From Atopomonas sediminilitoris (lineage in GTDB: Bacteria > Pseudomonadota > Gammaproteobacteria > Pseudomonadales > Pseudomonadaceae), in NCBI RefSeq assembly GCF_022601735.1, contig NZ_JAKUMM010000002.1:1-64000 (forward strand): a DNA stretch of 64,000 nucleotides. The letters run 5' to 3'. Of this stretch, positions 42,770 through 51,146 are shown piece by piece. Within the stretch, counting starts at the first letter, position 1. Every line of letters begins with the position of its first letter. The notes under the pieces were generated by a model. It searched no databases, was not told the origin of the DNA, and saw nothing but the letters and a program-made list of their open reading frames with translations. Both the position numbers and the translations under genes were made by a program.

Positions 42770-43744
42770 ATGCGCGCGATGGCAACAGATCACTACGGCA
42801 GCCCGGACACGCTGCAGCGGTGTGATCTACCCCAGCCCACACCCAAAGTGGGGCAGGTGCTTATTGAGGTCTATGCCGCCGGGATCAACCCGTTGGATTG
42901 GAAACAGCTGGCGGGTCAGTTGCGGGCCTTCCAGCGGCCCGCGTGGCCCTTAGTGCCGGGACATGATGTCGCCGGGCGCATTGCCGCACTGGGGCCAGAT
43001 GTGTCTGGCTGGCAAGTGGGGGATGAAGTGTGCTGCATGCTCGATGGCTATCCTCGGCCGGCTTGGCATGGGTTTGCCTTAGGCGGTGGTTACGCCGAGT
43101 TTGCAGTGACGCGCGCGAGTACGTTGGCGCGAAAGCCTGCCGCGCTGCCATGGGCGCAGGCCGCTGCCTTGCCCTTGGCTGGGCTCACTGCACTGCAGGC
43201 CTTAACTGACGTTGCGCAGCTACAGGCCGGGCAGCGCGTGCTCATTAATGGGGCTGCCGGTGGTGTGGGGGTTTTTGCGCTGCAGTTGGCGACGGTTCTG
43301 GGCGCTGAGGTGATTGCTGTGGCTCGCGCTGAGCAAGCTGACGCCTTGCATGCACTAGGCGCTGCGCAAGTGCTCGATTACCGCCGCTTTGATGTGGCGG
43401 CAATGCCTAAGGGGCTGAGTCTCATCTATGACATGGCCAGTGTTTTAACCTTGCCGCAGTGTCGGGCTGGTTTGCTTCAAGGGGGAATGCTGTTGAGTAA
43501 TCTGCCGTCTTTGGCCAGTTTTTGCGCCCCCCTCCGCGAGCGTTTGGGATTAACCCAGCAGCGCCTTCGGCATGCTTGGGTGCGCCCTGACGGGAGCGCC
43601 TTACAGCGACTGCTCGACCTCTATAGCGAGGGGCAATTGCAGATCCCTTTGGCTGCGCAGTACCCGCTCAGCGAGGCCCGTGCGGCCATGCAAGCCGCTT
43701 GTCGGGGTGGTGTACTGGGTAAACACAGCTTGCAGGTGGTGTAA
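42770..43744 (+). CDS. Zinc-less alcohol dehydrogenase/quinone reductase-like MDR enzyme
   Basis: This 324-aa protein starts at ATG 42770 behind a strong AAGGAGG. It has the MDR GroES-like fold (YAAGINPLDWKQLAGQL, PLVPGHDVAGRIAALG) and a nucleotide-binding motif INGAAGGVGVFALQLA. No structural or catalytic zinc ligands are seen. It is a second member of the superfamily in the window, only distantly similar to the one at 8337. It may be transcribed with sbtA-sbtB (26-base gap) or with the downstream methyltransferase. The substrate is unknown. Confidence 0.87.
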   Translation: MRAMATDHYGSPDTLQRCDLPQPTPKVGQVLIEVYAAGINPLDWKQLAGQLRAFQRPAWPLVPGHDVAGRIAALGPDVSGWQVGDEVCCMLDGYPRPAWHGFALGGGYAEFAVTRASTLARKPAALPWAQAAALPLAGLTALQALTDVAQLQAGQRVLINGAAGGVGVFALQLATVLGAEVIAVARAEQADALHALGAAQVLDYRRFDVAAMPKGLSLIYDMASVLTLPQCRAGLLQGGMLLSNLPSLASFCAPLRERLGLTQQRLRHAWVRPDGSALQRLLDLYSEGQLQIPLAAQYPLSEARAAMQAACRGGVLGKHSLQVV

Positions 43745-43793
43745 CGTTAGCCCGGCATTAGCGTCATCAATGGCGATCACAGAGAGGCAAATC

Positions 43794-44831
43794 ATGCACG
43801 AAAGCGTTCAGGACTATTACGGCAAAACCCTGCAAAGCAGCGCCGACCTTAAAACCAGCGCCTGTTGCGACGCGACCAGCATGCCTGAGTGGCTCAAGCC
43901 TTTGCTTGGCAAGGTGCATGGCGAGGTGCTGTCGCGCTATTACGGCTGTGGCTTAGTTGCCCCGCACTTGCTCGAAGGTTTATCCATCCTCGACTTGGGT
44001 TCAGGCTCCGGGCGCGATTGCTACGTGCTAGCGCAGATGGTGGGGGCTAGCGGCAAGGTGGTCGGGGTGGACATGACCGCCGAGCAACTGGCCGTCGCGC
44101 GCGCCCATCAGGACTACCACGCCGAGCAGTTTGGCTTTGCCAATGTCGAGTTTCGCCAAGGCTATATCGAACAACTCGACGCCCTGGGCTTGGCCGATAA
44201 CAGCTTCGACGTGATTGTTTCCAACTGCGTTATCAACCTGTCGCCCGACAAAGACGCCGTGCTGCGCGAGGCGTACCGCCTGCTGAAGCCGGGCGGCGAG
44301 CTGTACTTCAGTGATGTCTATGCCGATCGCCGCGTGCCCGCGGCAGTGCGTGACGACGCCGTGCTGTATGGCGAATGCCTAGGCGGCGCGCTGTACTGGA
44401 ATGACTTTGAAAACCTCGCCAAGCGACACGGCTTTAGTGACCCACGATTGGTCGAAGATCGCCCCATCGCCGTGACGGACCCAACCTTGGCCGCGAAAAC
44501 CGGCAACATCCGCTTCTATTCCGCCACGTACCGACTGTTCAAGCTCAAAGGCTTAGAGCCTGCCTGCGAAGATTATGGCCAAGCGGTGATCTACCACGGC
44601 ACCATCCCCAGCGCCGAACAAGCCTTTGCTTTGGATAAGCATCACCTGATTCAAGCCGGCAAAGTCTTCCCGGTATGCGGCAACACCTGGCACATGCTCC
44701 ACGCCACCCGCTTTGCCCCGCACTTCACCTTTATCGGTGACTTCAGCCGACATTACGGCTTGTTCGAAGGCTGCGGTGGCGGCATTCCCTACGACAATCC
44801 AGCCACCGCTGACGCGGCGAGTTGTTGTTGA
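43794..44831 (+). CDS. arsM: Arsenite methyltransferase-like SAM enzyme (ArsM type)
   Basis: ArsM methylates As(III) with S-adenosylmethionine. The 345-aa product begins VQDYYGKTLQSSADLKTSACC, as in the long ArsM group. It has the SAM motif LDLGSGSGRD (67-76). The arsenic-binding cysteines fit the known pattern: Cys24/Cys25, Cys145 in SNCVINLS and Cys195 in GECLGGAL. It ends ASCC, an extra cysteine pair. The start ATG 43794 follows AGAGAGG. No other ars gene (arsR, arsB, arsC) is nearby, so expression control is not evident and the substrate could be another thiophilic metalloid. Confidence 0.82.
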   Translation: MHESVQDYYGKTLQSSADLKTSACCDATSMPEWLKPLLGKVHGEVLSRYYGCGLVAPHLLEGLSILDLGSGSGRDCYVLAQMVGASGKVVGVDMTAEQLAVARAHQDYHAEQFGFANVEFRQGYIEQLDALGLADNSFDVIVSNCVINLSPDKDAVLREAYRLLKPGGELYFSDVYADRRVPAAVRDDAVLYGECLGGALYWNDFENLAKRHGFSDPRLVEDRPIAVTDPTLAAKTGNIRFYSATYRLFKLKGLEPACEDYGQAVIYHGTIPSAEQAFALDKHHLIQAGKVFPVCGNTWHMLHATRFAPHFTFIGDFSRHYGLFEGCGGGIPYDNPATADAASCC

Positions 44832-44920
44832 GTGCTTGCAAAGGGTTGCTCGGAACATTTGCCCGCTTAGCGGGTCAGAGTCGATAGCTGCGCTCAGGCG
44901 CGAGATGAGAGGTGTCGAGC

Positions 44921-45208
44921 ATGTTTTGTCCTGTTTGTAAAAGCGTGACCTTACTGATGACCGAGAAGCAAGGCGTCGAAATTGATTACTGCCCGCAATG
45001 CCGAGGTGTTTGGCTTGATCGTGGTGAGTTGGACAAAATTATCGAGCGTAGCGAGGGAGTAGGCAGTCAAGCGCAGCCGGCCCAGCGGTTAGTTGCTCAG
45101 CCAGTCACTCAACCGCAGCATCAGCATTACAAAGACAGTCGTTACGGCAGTGACGATTACAAAAAGAAAAAGCGCAGTAGCTTGTTGTCAGAGCTCTTCG
45201 ACTTTTAA
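44921..45208 (+). CDS. TFIIB-type zinc-ribbon protein
   Basis: This 95-aa protein has a zf-TFIIB domain: CPVCKSVTLLMTEKQGVEIDYCPQCRGVWLDRGELDKIIER, where CxxC pairs bind one zinc. The C-terminal half is low-complexity, Gln/His- then Lys-rich (YKKKKRSSLLSELFDF). Such small proteins are widespread in bacteria and of unknown function. It is separated from the ArsM-like gene by 89 bases and is followed by a long intergenic stretch. Confidence 0.86.
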   Translation: MFCPVCKSVTLLMTEKQGVEIDYCPQCRGVWLDRGELDKIIERSEGVGSQAQPAQRLVAQPVTQPQHQHYKDSRYGSDDYKKKKRSSLLSELFDF

Positions 45209-45334
45209 GGAGTCACCGATTCAATTCGGGTCTTTTTAAAAAAACTGCCGCAAGCCTGCCGTAGAGCTGTTGGGTGCAGGTTATTCATAGTACCGCCACG
45301 GTTAAGCGTATTTAACGGCTTTTTAACCCCCTCC

Positions 45335-45375
45335 GCAGCAGTTATCAGCGCCGTTTTGGCGCGGATAACTGCTGC
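45335..45375. repeat. Long near-perfect inverted repeat in the 332-base gap 45209-45540
   Basis: GCAGCAGTTATC and GATAACTGCTGC form a 12-bp outer stem; after one A/G mismatch an inner GCGCC/GGCGC stem closes on a GTTTT loop. No T run follows on either strand. The rest of this 332-base gap shows no gene, only AT-rich steps around 45301-45330 that could be promoter-like. The hairpin might be a small RNA, a protein site or an element remnant. Confidence 0.6.
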
Positions 45376-45540
45376 CTGCCGGAGCGCTCGGTATTGTGGC
45401 TATAGCTGGTCAATATCGCCGACGCCATCCTGCCCACGTGGTGTGCAGTGTTTAAGGCCTATTGGGCTTATGTCGAGTTGAGCCCTTTTTGCGCTAATTG
45501 TTGGGCTGATCAGCATTGCTCGTGCGATAGGTTGGCTGGC

Positions 45541-45939
45541 TTAAGTCGCGGGGCGGGCCTCTAGGGGGCTGGCAATTTCCAGCAGGTTGCCGTCGGGGTC
45601 GCGCAAGTACACCGACAAGATCGGCCCTGTGGCGCCGGTGCGCTGTACGGGGCCTTCTTCGATCGGCACTTGGCAGGCGTCAAGGTGAGCGATCACGTCG
45701 GCCAGCGCCACGTGGGTTAAAAAGCACAAATCGGCACTGCCCGGCAGCGGTTGGCGTGCGTGCGGCGCAAACTCGTTACCGGCCAAGTGCAGATTGATCT
45801 TTTGCGTACCAAAGCTCAGCGCTTTGCGTCCGCCAGCAAACTCCACCGCCTGCATGCCCAGCACCCGTTGATAGAACGCCAAAGTGACGTCGATATCGCC
45901 CACGGTGAGGACAAGATGGTCGAGGCTATCCAATTGCAT
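45541..45939 (-). CDS. VOC-family (glyoxalase/dioxygenase superfamily) protein
   Basis: This 132-aa protein starts at 45939 behind AAGGAC; the frame is open further upstream but homology begins MQLDSLDHLVLTVGDID. The paired beta-alpha-beta-beta-beta modules are visible, with metal-ligand positions in LDHLVLTV, LCFLTHVA and YLRDPDGNLLEIASP. Relatives include fosfomycin-resistance-like and glyoxalase proteins, but the ligand set is compatible with many functions. It lies downstream of the psp-like operon, on the same strand, after 78 bases. Confidence 0.85.
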   Translation of the reverse strand: MQLDSLDHLVLTVGDIDVTLAFYQRVLGMQAVEFAGGRKALSFGTQKINLHLAGNEFAPHARQPLPGSADLCFLTHVALADVIAHLDACQVPIEEGPVQRTGATGPILSVYLRDPDGNLLEIASPLEARPAT

Positions 45940-46017
45940 GTGACGTCCTTGTACAGGTTGTAAACCCTCGCACTGGGGCAAGGCTGTTTGAGGCAGCGTG
46001 GGGGCTGGTAAAGAGTA

Positions 46018-47691
46018 TTACTCCAAGGTGAACCACTGCACTTCGACGCGGCGGTTAAGCTCGCTGTCTTGGCTTTGTGGTTCTTCCCAGCCGCGCCCCA
46101 CCAACTCGATGCGGTCGGCGTTGATGTTGGGGTGGCGCGTCAGCAAGGCGTCTTTCACCGCTTGCGCGCGTTGTTTGGATAACGCCATCGCCTTCAGTGC
46201 CATGCGCTGCACCAGTGCGGGACCGCCGCGATGCTGGAAATCGGGCACTAGGCTGTTATCCACATGGCCACGCAACAGCACGATGGAGCCCGGACTGACC
46301 TGTAAAAACTGTTTAATGGTATCCAAATAACCCAGGTTCTCTTGCGCTTGTTTGTCGAGCTCGGCGGAGTTGGCCTCAAAGAAGAAACGAATATCTTTAC
46401 TGAGCAGGGCGTCGCCCTCTAAAGCCACCTTGCCGCTGGTGCGGATCGGGGCAATGGCAATGCTTTGACCTTGGAACAGTCCGTCTTGTTGCAGCGCTTT
46501 AAGGTGTTGGTCATCCACAAAACGGGCAGGGTCGGTGGGGTTACGGATCAGTGCGCCATAGGCCAGTACGGAGGACTGAAAAATACTTTGGAATGAGCCG
46601 GCCGAGTCGATGCTGCCATCGAAGAAGGCTAAGTTTTCCGGCAAGTTGCTTAAGTGAACTTTTTTCAGTTCGTCGAGAGTTTCTTGGCGTGTCCAGCCAA
46701 AGGCTTTGGCGACCGTGTCGGCATGCGCTTCGGGGTTGTTGCGCAGCAGGCTGTTGCCCTCCATAAGGCCGTGCACAAGGCCTTTAACCATTTCGGGGTG
46801 CTGTTTGGCAAAGCCGTTATTGACCACCAGAATGTCGGCTACCACCAGAAGGTTGCGGTTTGATACCAGCATTTTGGCCGCGCCCGCTGACTCCGCGACC
46901 ACTTCATCGGTGCGCGGCGACCAACCGATGCAGCCGTTGAGGCGGTGATCATCGCTGAGCTCAGCCTCATAGGCATCGCACGCGACGAAGGCATCTTCGT
47001 AAAACACTAAGCCCAGCTCTTGAGGGGCGGGGCGGGCGTTAAGATCACGCAATACGCGCACCGGCACGCCAGCCTCGGAGGCGAGATAGCGAATAAAAAA
47101 CTCACTCTCATTAAATTGGCTAGCAGCCAGTACTTTGCCTTTGAGTTGGTTGACGCTGGCGATGTTGCTGTCGACCACCAGCTGGTCGGCACCACGAGAA
47201 AAGGCGATTTGCGCAGGTACGTTGACATCAAACTGACGCCCCAGCACCGCCATTACGTCGGCAGTGGTCGCCACCGCGGCCATTTGCCCATTGTTCAGTG
47301 CCGACCACTCCTCGCTTTCGCCCTTACTTAAGCGCACCTGAAAGCCATAGTTTTTGGCAAAAAACGATTCAGGATTGGGCTCTAGGCCGCCATTCGCCAC
47401 GATTAGGCCGCCGTAACCGGCGTATTCGCTCATGTCGATATCAACGATATTGTTGATGACTTCATACGGCGCGGCGGATTGCAGTACAGGGGGCGTGGTG
47501 AGCGCTTCAATCGGCGTAGGGGCGGCGCTACTTGTGCCAAGCACACTGCTGAGCGGATTGCCTTGCGTGCCGACTAAGTCATTGCTCACCAACCAGCCAC
47601 CTAGGCCTAAAAGGCCGAGTGCTAGTAGGCCGGTGATCACTTTGCCGGCGGCATTGCCATGTTGGCGCTGGGGCGAAAAGCTAAAACGCAT
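46018..47691 (-). CDS. Fusion of a solute-binding domain with an OmpA peptidoglycan-binding domain
   Basis: This 557-aa envelope protein is the last gene of a four-gene operon. ATG 47691 has AAGGAG 7 bases upstream. It has one N-terminal membrane helix (about 18-36) without an obvious cleavage site, so it is probably anchored in the inner membrane. A Pro/Ser/Thr linker follows, then a periplasmic SBP/NMT1-like domain (about 75-400: YGGLIVANGGLEP, LVVDSNIASVNQLKGKVLA, MLVSNRNLLVVADILVV). The C-terminal OmpA domain (431-557) has IRFFFEANSAELD, the peptidoglycan-contact helix LSKQRAQAV and NRRVEVQ. It could sense a ligand while tethered to the cell wall. Confidence 0.88.
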   Translation of the reverse strand: MRFSFSPQRQHGNAAGKVITGLLALGLLGLGGWLVSNDLVGTQGNPLSSVLGTSSAAPTPIEALTTPPVLQSAAPYEVINNIVDIDMSEYAGYGGLIVANGGLEPNPESFFAKNYGFQVRLSKGESEEWSALNNGQMAAVATTADVMAVLGRQFDVNVPAQIAFSRGADQLVVDSNIASVNQLKGKVLAASQFNESEFFIRYLASEAGVPVRVLRDLNARPAPQELGLVFYEDAFVACDAYEAELSDDHRLNGCIGWSPRTDEVVAESAGAAKMLVSNRNLLVVADILVVNNGFAKQHPEMVKGLVHGLMEGNSLLRNNPEAHADTVAKAFGWTRQETLDELKKVHLSNLPENLAFFDGSIDSAGSFQSIFQSSVLAYGALIRNPTDPARFVDDQHLKALQQDGLFQGQSIAIAPIRTSGKVALEGDALLSKDIRFFFEANSAELDKQAQENLGYLDTIKQFLQVSPGSIVLLRGHVDNSLVPDFQHRGGPALVQRMALKAMALSKQRAQAVKDALLTRHPNINADRIELVGRGWEEPQSQDSELNRRVEVQWFTLE

Positions 47692-47732
47692 GACTTGTCT
47701 CCTTGTCATTGGCGGGCGTTATTGGGCAACGC

Positions 47733-48581
47733 TCATTGTTTTATTGTCGGTGCGGCACCTTGGATAGGGCGCTGCAACACATGGCTGGGCAATTTCTTGG
47801 GGGTGTCGAAGCTGAGCACTTCAAGCAAATCGCGCTGCTCGTTGAGCCAGCGGCTAGCATCGTTAAACGAGTTGGTTAAGGCATTAAGTGCCGCGCCAAT
47901 TTGTTCTTCGTCGGTGGCCAGCAAGGTTTGTTCGCGGATCAGCGCAATTTGCTGCTCAATACGTTGCAACTCGGCTTCAACATGTTCTTGTCGGCGCAAG
48001 CCTTCGCTGTGTGCTGCTTGGCGTGCATCGATCACTTGTTTTTGTTGCTCTAGGCTGCGACGTAGTTCTGTACTGAGGTCGTTGCTTTGCAGGCGTTGGT
48101 CGAGGTTTTGTTCTTGCTCTATTAGCTCGTGGCTTTCTTTATTAGCCGTGTCGACTACCACGCTCAGGGCTTGCCCAGCCACTAACAGGCGCAAGTGCAG
48201 CCATACCAGCTGTTCAAGGCTGGCGGCGTGACTGGCCATTAACGGCGAGCGGGAGAGCAATTGCAGCACTTCGCGGGCACGCTCTTCTATGGCCTGCTGG
48301 CGCTGTTGTTGGGTGTTGCTTAATTGCGCTAGCGCGGTGTTGTAGTGCTCAGCATCGGTATTTTGCGCGGGGGATTGAGCGGCGATGCTCTGGCGAAACC
48401 GAGCGTTGCCGCTGAGTGTCGCTAAATACGTCAGCTCTAGGCCCGCACCGAGTAACCAAAAGCCGGGGCTGACGAAAGCGCCAAGCAAGGCAAAAGCGGC
48501 AAGACCAAACCAGTTGGGCGGGATGGGCATGCCAAGCGGGCGGGCGTTGAAAGCACACCATAGAGTGCGGCCAAGGCTCAT
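47733..48581 (-). CDS. Membrane-anchored coiled-coil protein of the psp-like operon
   Basis: I do not recognise this 282-aa protein by family name. The N-terminus has one or two hydrophobic segments (NWFGLAAFALLGAFVSPGFWLLGAGLELTYLATL, about residues 23-57). From residue 75 to 255 it is almost purely helical and rich in Gln, Glu and Leu, with heptad-like repeats (for example RREHVEAELQRIEQQIALIREQT-like sequence), indicating a long cytoplasmic coiled coil. Its start overlaps the AAA+ gene stop by one base (TGATG). In context it may be the membrane adaptor linking the PspA-like protein and the ATPase. Confidence 0.78.
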   Translation of the reverse strand: MSLGRTLWCAFNARPLGMPIPPNWFGLAAFALLGAFVSPGFWLLGAGLELTYLATLSGNARFRQSIAAQSPAQNTDAEHYNTALAQLSNTQQQRQQAIEERAREVLQLLSRSPLMASHAASLEQLVWLHLRLLVAGQALSVVVDTANKESHELIEQEQNLDQRLQSNDLSTELRRSLEQQKQVIDARQAAHSEGLRRQEHVEAELQRIEQQIALIREQTLLATDEEQIGAALNALTNSFNDASRWLNEQRDLLEVLSFDTPKKLPSHVLQRPIQGAAPTIKQ

Positions 48582-50227
48582 CAGGACGCAGGCTCCTCAG
48601 CAAGGTGGCGCAGGCTCGGTGGGACAAAGTCGATGTCTGTGGCTTCGCGAATCGCGAGCCGCATTTGCTCGTGCAGGATGTGCTCGGCAACCGGCGGTTG
48701 ATAACCCTGTAAGCAGGCCTTGAGTGCCTCCAGCGGGGCTTGCTGCGTGGTGCGTGCATGGCGATAAACTTTAGCGGCTAAGGCCTCCGCTGCCCCTGGC
48801 GTCAGTAGCAGTGGCAAGTCCAGTCCAGTCATGGCGGCGGCCTCAAGAGGCAGCTCAAAGCGCTTGAGCAGGGCGCTTAATAGGGTGGCGCTTTCGTGAT
48901 GCGTGGTGGTCGGCAGCAGGGGGATTTTCACATCGACGCGACCCGGGCGTTTGAGATCAACTTCGATTAAGTCCGGGCGAGATGAGGCAAGAATCCAAAT
49001 CACTTTGCCGCGATTGTCGGCGGCGCCCATTTCTTGCGCGATCATCGAATACAGGCGCCCTGATAAGCCGCTATCGCTTGAGCCGCCGTCGCGTTTGCCG
49101 AGTGCTTGGTCGGCTTCGTCAATAAAGACGATGCAGCGACCAAGGCCGTGGATAAGGCGGAAGATTTTTTCCAGATTGCCTTCGCTTGAGCCAACCCAGC
49201 GGTCACGGAAGTTTTTCAGTTTGACCACCGGCACGCCGGCTTCACCAGCTAAGCATTCCACTAGGTAGGTTTTGCCAGTGCCCACGGGGCCGCAAAAGAT
49301 ATAGCCCTTGGGGAGCGCCATCAGGTCGGCGGCCTGCCAGAGCGCCATGTCTTGGCGTAGCCAAGTTTTAAGGGCGTCTTGGGCGTGATAGTCATCAAGA
49401 CTGCGCTTGGACTCGATAAACTCGACAAGATCGCTACTGTCGCGCTCAACCAGCGCTTTCTTGGTTTTGATCCAGTCTTGTGCGCTGAGCGGCAGGCCTT
49501 CAAAGGCACGCTGTTTCACGAGACTGGTTAGAGCGCTCAGGCTTACGCCGCTCAGCGCTTGTGCCGCTGAGGTGGTGTTTTCATCTAAGGCGTTGGGGTG
49601 TTCTACGCGCAGCAGGGCTAGGCATTGCGCCAGACTATCGGTGCACGGCAAGGGTATTTGTAAGTGCTCAATTCTGGGGTTGTTGGCCACCAGTGGGTGC
49701 AAGTCGTTGAGGTTTTCTACCAGCAATAAACTGGCGAAGGGCATGTCGCTGAATGGGGGTTCGCTAGCCCAGTCGCGCACTAGGCTGGCGAGGCTTGAAC
49801 TGGCTAAGTCGCCGGCGGCATTGGCCGGCAAAATCAGCTCGGCGCCACGCACAATAATCGCCACATGGCTGCTTTGCGCGCGCCCCAAGGCGTGCAAGTT
49901 GGCGCGATAGCGCAGGTAGCGGCTGACCAGTTCAACGGCTTCGTGCGGGTTTTTCGGCCAAGGCTGCAGGCTGTCGGCTTTGGGCCATTGGGCAAGTTGC
50001 TCGGCGCCGCGTAGTACGCTTAAGCCGTTACCCACATCAAAGGAAAACACCACATCGAAGTTGGTCAGTAATTGGGCTTCAAGGTAGCGCGTCAGGCTGA
50101 CGAGTTGGTTATCGACCACGAAACGATCGTGCACATTGCCGTGCAGTACAAACTGACCGTGCGCGCCGCTTTCATAACCCAAGCGCAGTGCGTGTAACCA
50201 CGACGGAACCCCCTGTTCCTGTGTCAT
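48581..50227 (-). CDS. AAA+ ATPase of the psp-like operon
   Basis: This 548-aa ATPase has two parts. The first 215 residues resemble a degenerate P-loop domain without a Walker A (HVAIIVRGAELILP and SLLLVENLNDLHPL), as in Ycf46-like ATPases. The C-terminal AAA+ core is intact: GPVGTGKT (313-320), pore-loop-like WVGSSEGNLEKIF (344-356), Walker B IVFIDEAD (366-373), sensor 1 ASSRPD and arginine finger RPGRVD (427-432). It is of the FtsH/Cdc48/Vps4 classical clade type and has no protease domain. It follows the PspA-like gene after 2 bases. It may remodel PspA polymers, as Vps4 does ESCRT-III. Confidence 0.88.
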   Translation of the reverse strand: MTQEQGVPSWLHALRLGYESGAHGQFVLHGNVHDRFVVDNQLVSLTRYLEAQLLTNFDVVFSFDVGNGLSVLRGAEQLAQWPKADSLQPWPKNPHEAVELVSRYLRYRANLHALGRAQSSHVAIIVRGAELILPANAAGDLASSSLASLVRDWASEPPFSDMPFASLLLVENLNDLHPLVANNPRIEHLQIPLPCTDSLAQCLALLRVEHPNALDENTTSAAQALSGVSLSALTSLVKQRAFEGLPLSAQDWIKTKKALVERDSSDLVEFIESKRSLDDYHAQDALKTWLRQDMALWQAADLMALPKGYIFCGPVGTGKTYLVECLAGEAGVPVVKLKNFRDRWVGSSEGNLEKIFRLIHGLGRCIVFIDEADQALGKRDGGSSDSGLSGRLYSMIAQEMGAADNRGKVIWILASSRPDLIEVDLKRPGRVDVKIPLLPTTTHHESATLLSALLKRFELPLEAAAMTGLDLPLLLTPGAAEALAAKVYRHARTTQQAPLEALKACLQGYQPPVAEHILHEQMRLAIREATDIDFVPPSLRHLAEEPAS

Positions 50228-50229
50228 GG

Positions 50230-50982
50230 TTATTGGCTTTCCGCTTGCGGGTTACCACCCATGCTGCGTGGTGCGGCGGCGGTCTGTGTCGCTTCTTGGC
50301 TGGGCAGGGTTAAGCCTTCTTTGGCGGCGAAGTCGGCTAAGGCTTGGTCGGCTAGGGCTTCCATCTCGGCTTCTTTGAGGTTCACTTCGCTCATGTCCAT
50401 GGCGTCACGCGCCATGCGGGCGCGGCCGGCGGCTTTGGTGCGCTCTTCTTCAACCATTTCATGCAGGCGATTAAGGGTGTCGCCTGAGCCGCCGATGTTG
50501 CTCACCATGCCCGCAGCCATTTCATTCATCTCGGCCATAGCGGTTTTCATGCGCATGTCGTTAATCGCCCCTTTCAATGCCTCGATTTTGCTGCGTGCGG
50601 CGGCCACGGCCACCTCGCGGGCTTTGGTCAGGTTTTGATAGGTTTCTTCGGCCTGCGCCAGTTGGCGGCGGTTTTCTTCTAACTCGCGAGCTAAGGTTTG
50701 CAGGCGTAGAGCATTTTGCGCGGCGGCCGACTTGTTGCCCGCGCGTAAATGCGCGGTGGTGCGCGCATGCAATTCGGCTTCTTCGCTTTCTTGCTTACGT
50801 ACTTGGCTGATCAGGCGTTCTGCCAAGCCAGCATGGGCGGCCAAGCCTTGATTAAAGTTGGCAATTTGCTGGCGCAGGTTTTCTTGTTCGAGCTCTAACA
50901 GAGCTTCTGGGTTCTTCCGCTCAAGATCTTTGATGAACAGGGAAAGAAGGCCTTTGAATACATTGGCGAGGCGGCTGAACAT
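50230..50982 (-). CDS. PspA/IM30-family (ESCRT-III superfamily) protein
   Basis: This 250-aa protein starts at ATG 50982, with AAGGAG 6 bases upstream. It has the PspA layout: an amphipathic N-terminal helix (MFSRLANVFKGLLSLFIKDL), a long helical hairpin (about 25-145, rich in Gln/Glu/Ala with ENRRQLAQAEETYQNL), and a helical tail (AEMNEMAAGMVSNIGGSGDTLNRLHEMVEEE). It ends with a low-complexity segment. PspA-type proteins bind stressed inner membranes and form rods and rings that remodel lipids. It is the first gene of a four-gene operon that lacks pspB, pspC and pspF, so it is not the classical phage-shock locus. Confidence 0.88.
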   Translation of the reverse strand: MFSRLANVFKGLLSLFIKDLERKNPEALLELEQENLRQQIANFNQGLAAHAGLAERLISQVRKQESEEAELHARTTAHLRAGNKSAAAQNALRLQTLARELEENRRQLAQAEETYQNLTKAREVAVAAARSKIEALKGAINDMRMKTAMAEMNEMAAGMVSNIGGSGDTLNRLHEMVEEERTKAAGRARMARDAMDMSEVNLKEAEMEALADQALADFAAKEGLTLPSQEATQTAAAPRSMGGNPQAESQ

Positions 50983-51146
50983 GAGCAACTCCTTGTAAGC
51001 ATCGGGGGGCGCCTACGACTCTGTAGCGAAGACGGTTGAAGCATTTTTCATGACCGCCCTGCGCGATGCAACTTGGCGACTGAAAAAGACGCGGTGAGCC
51101 GGTTGCTTATCGGGCGGCGTGACGCTCAGCGTGGCGCTTTTAAGGG

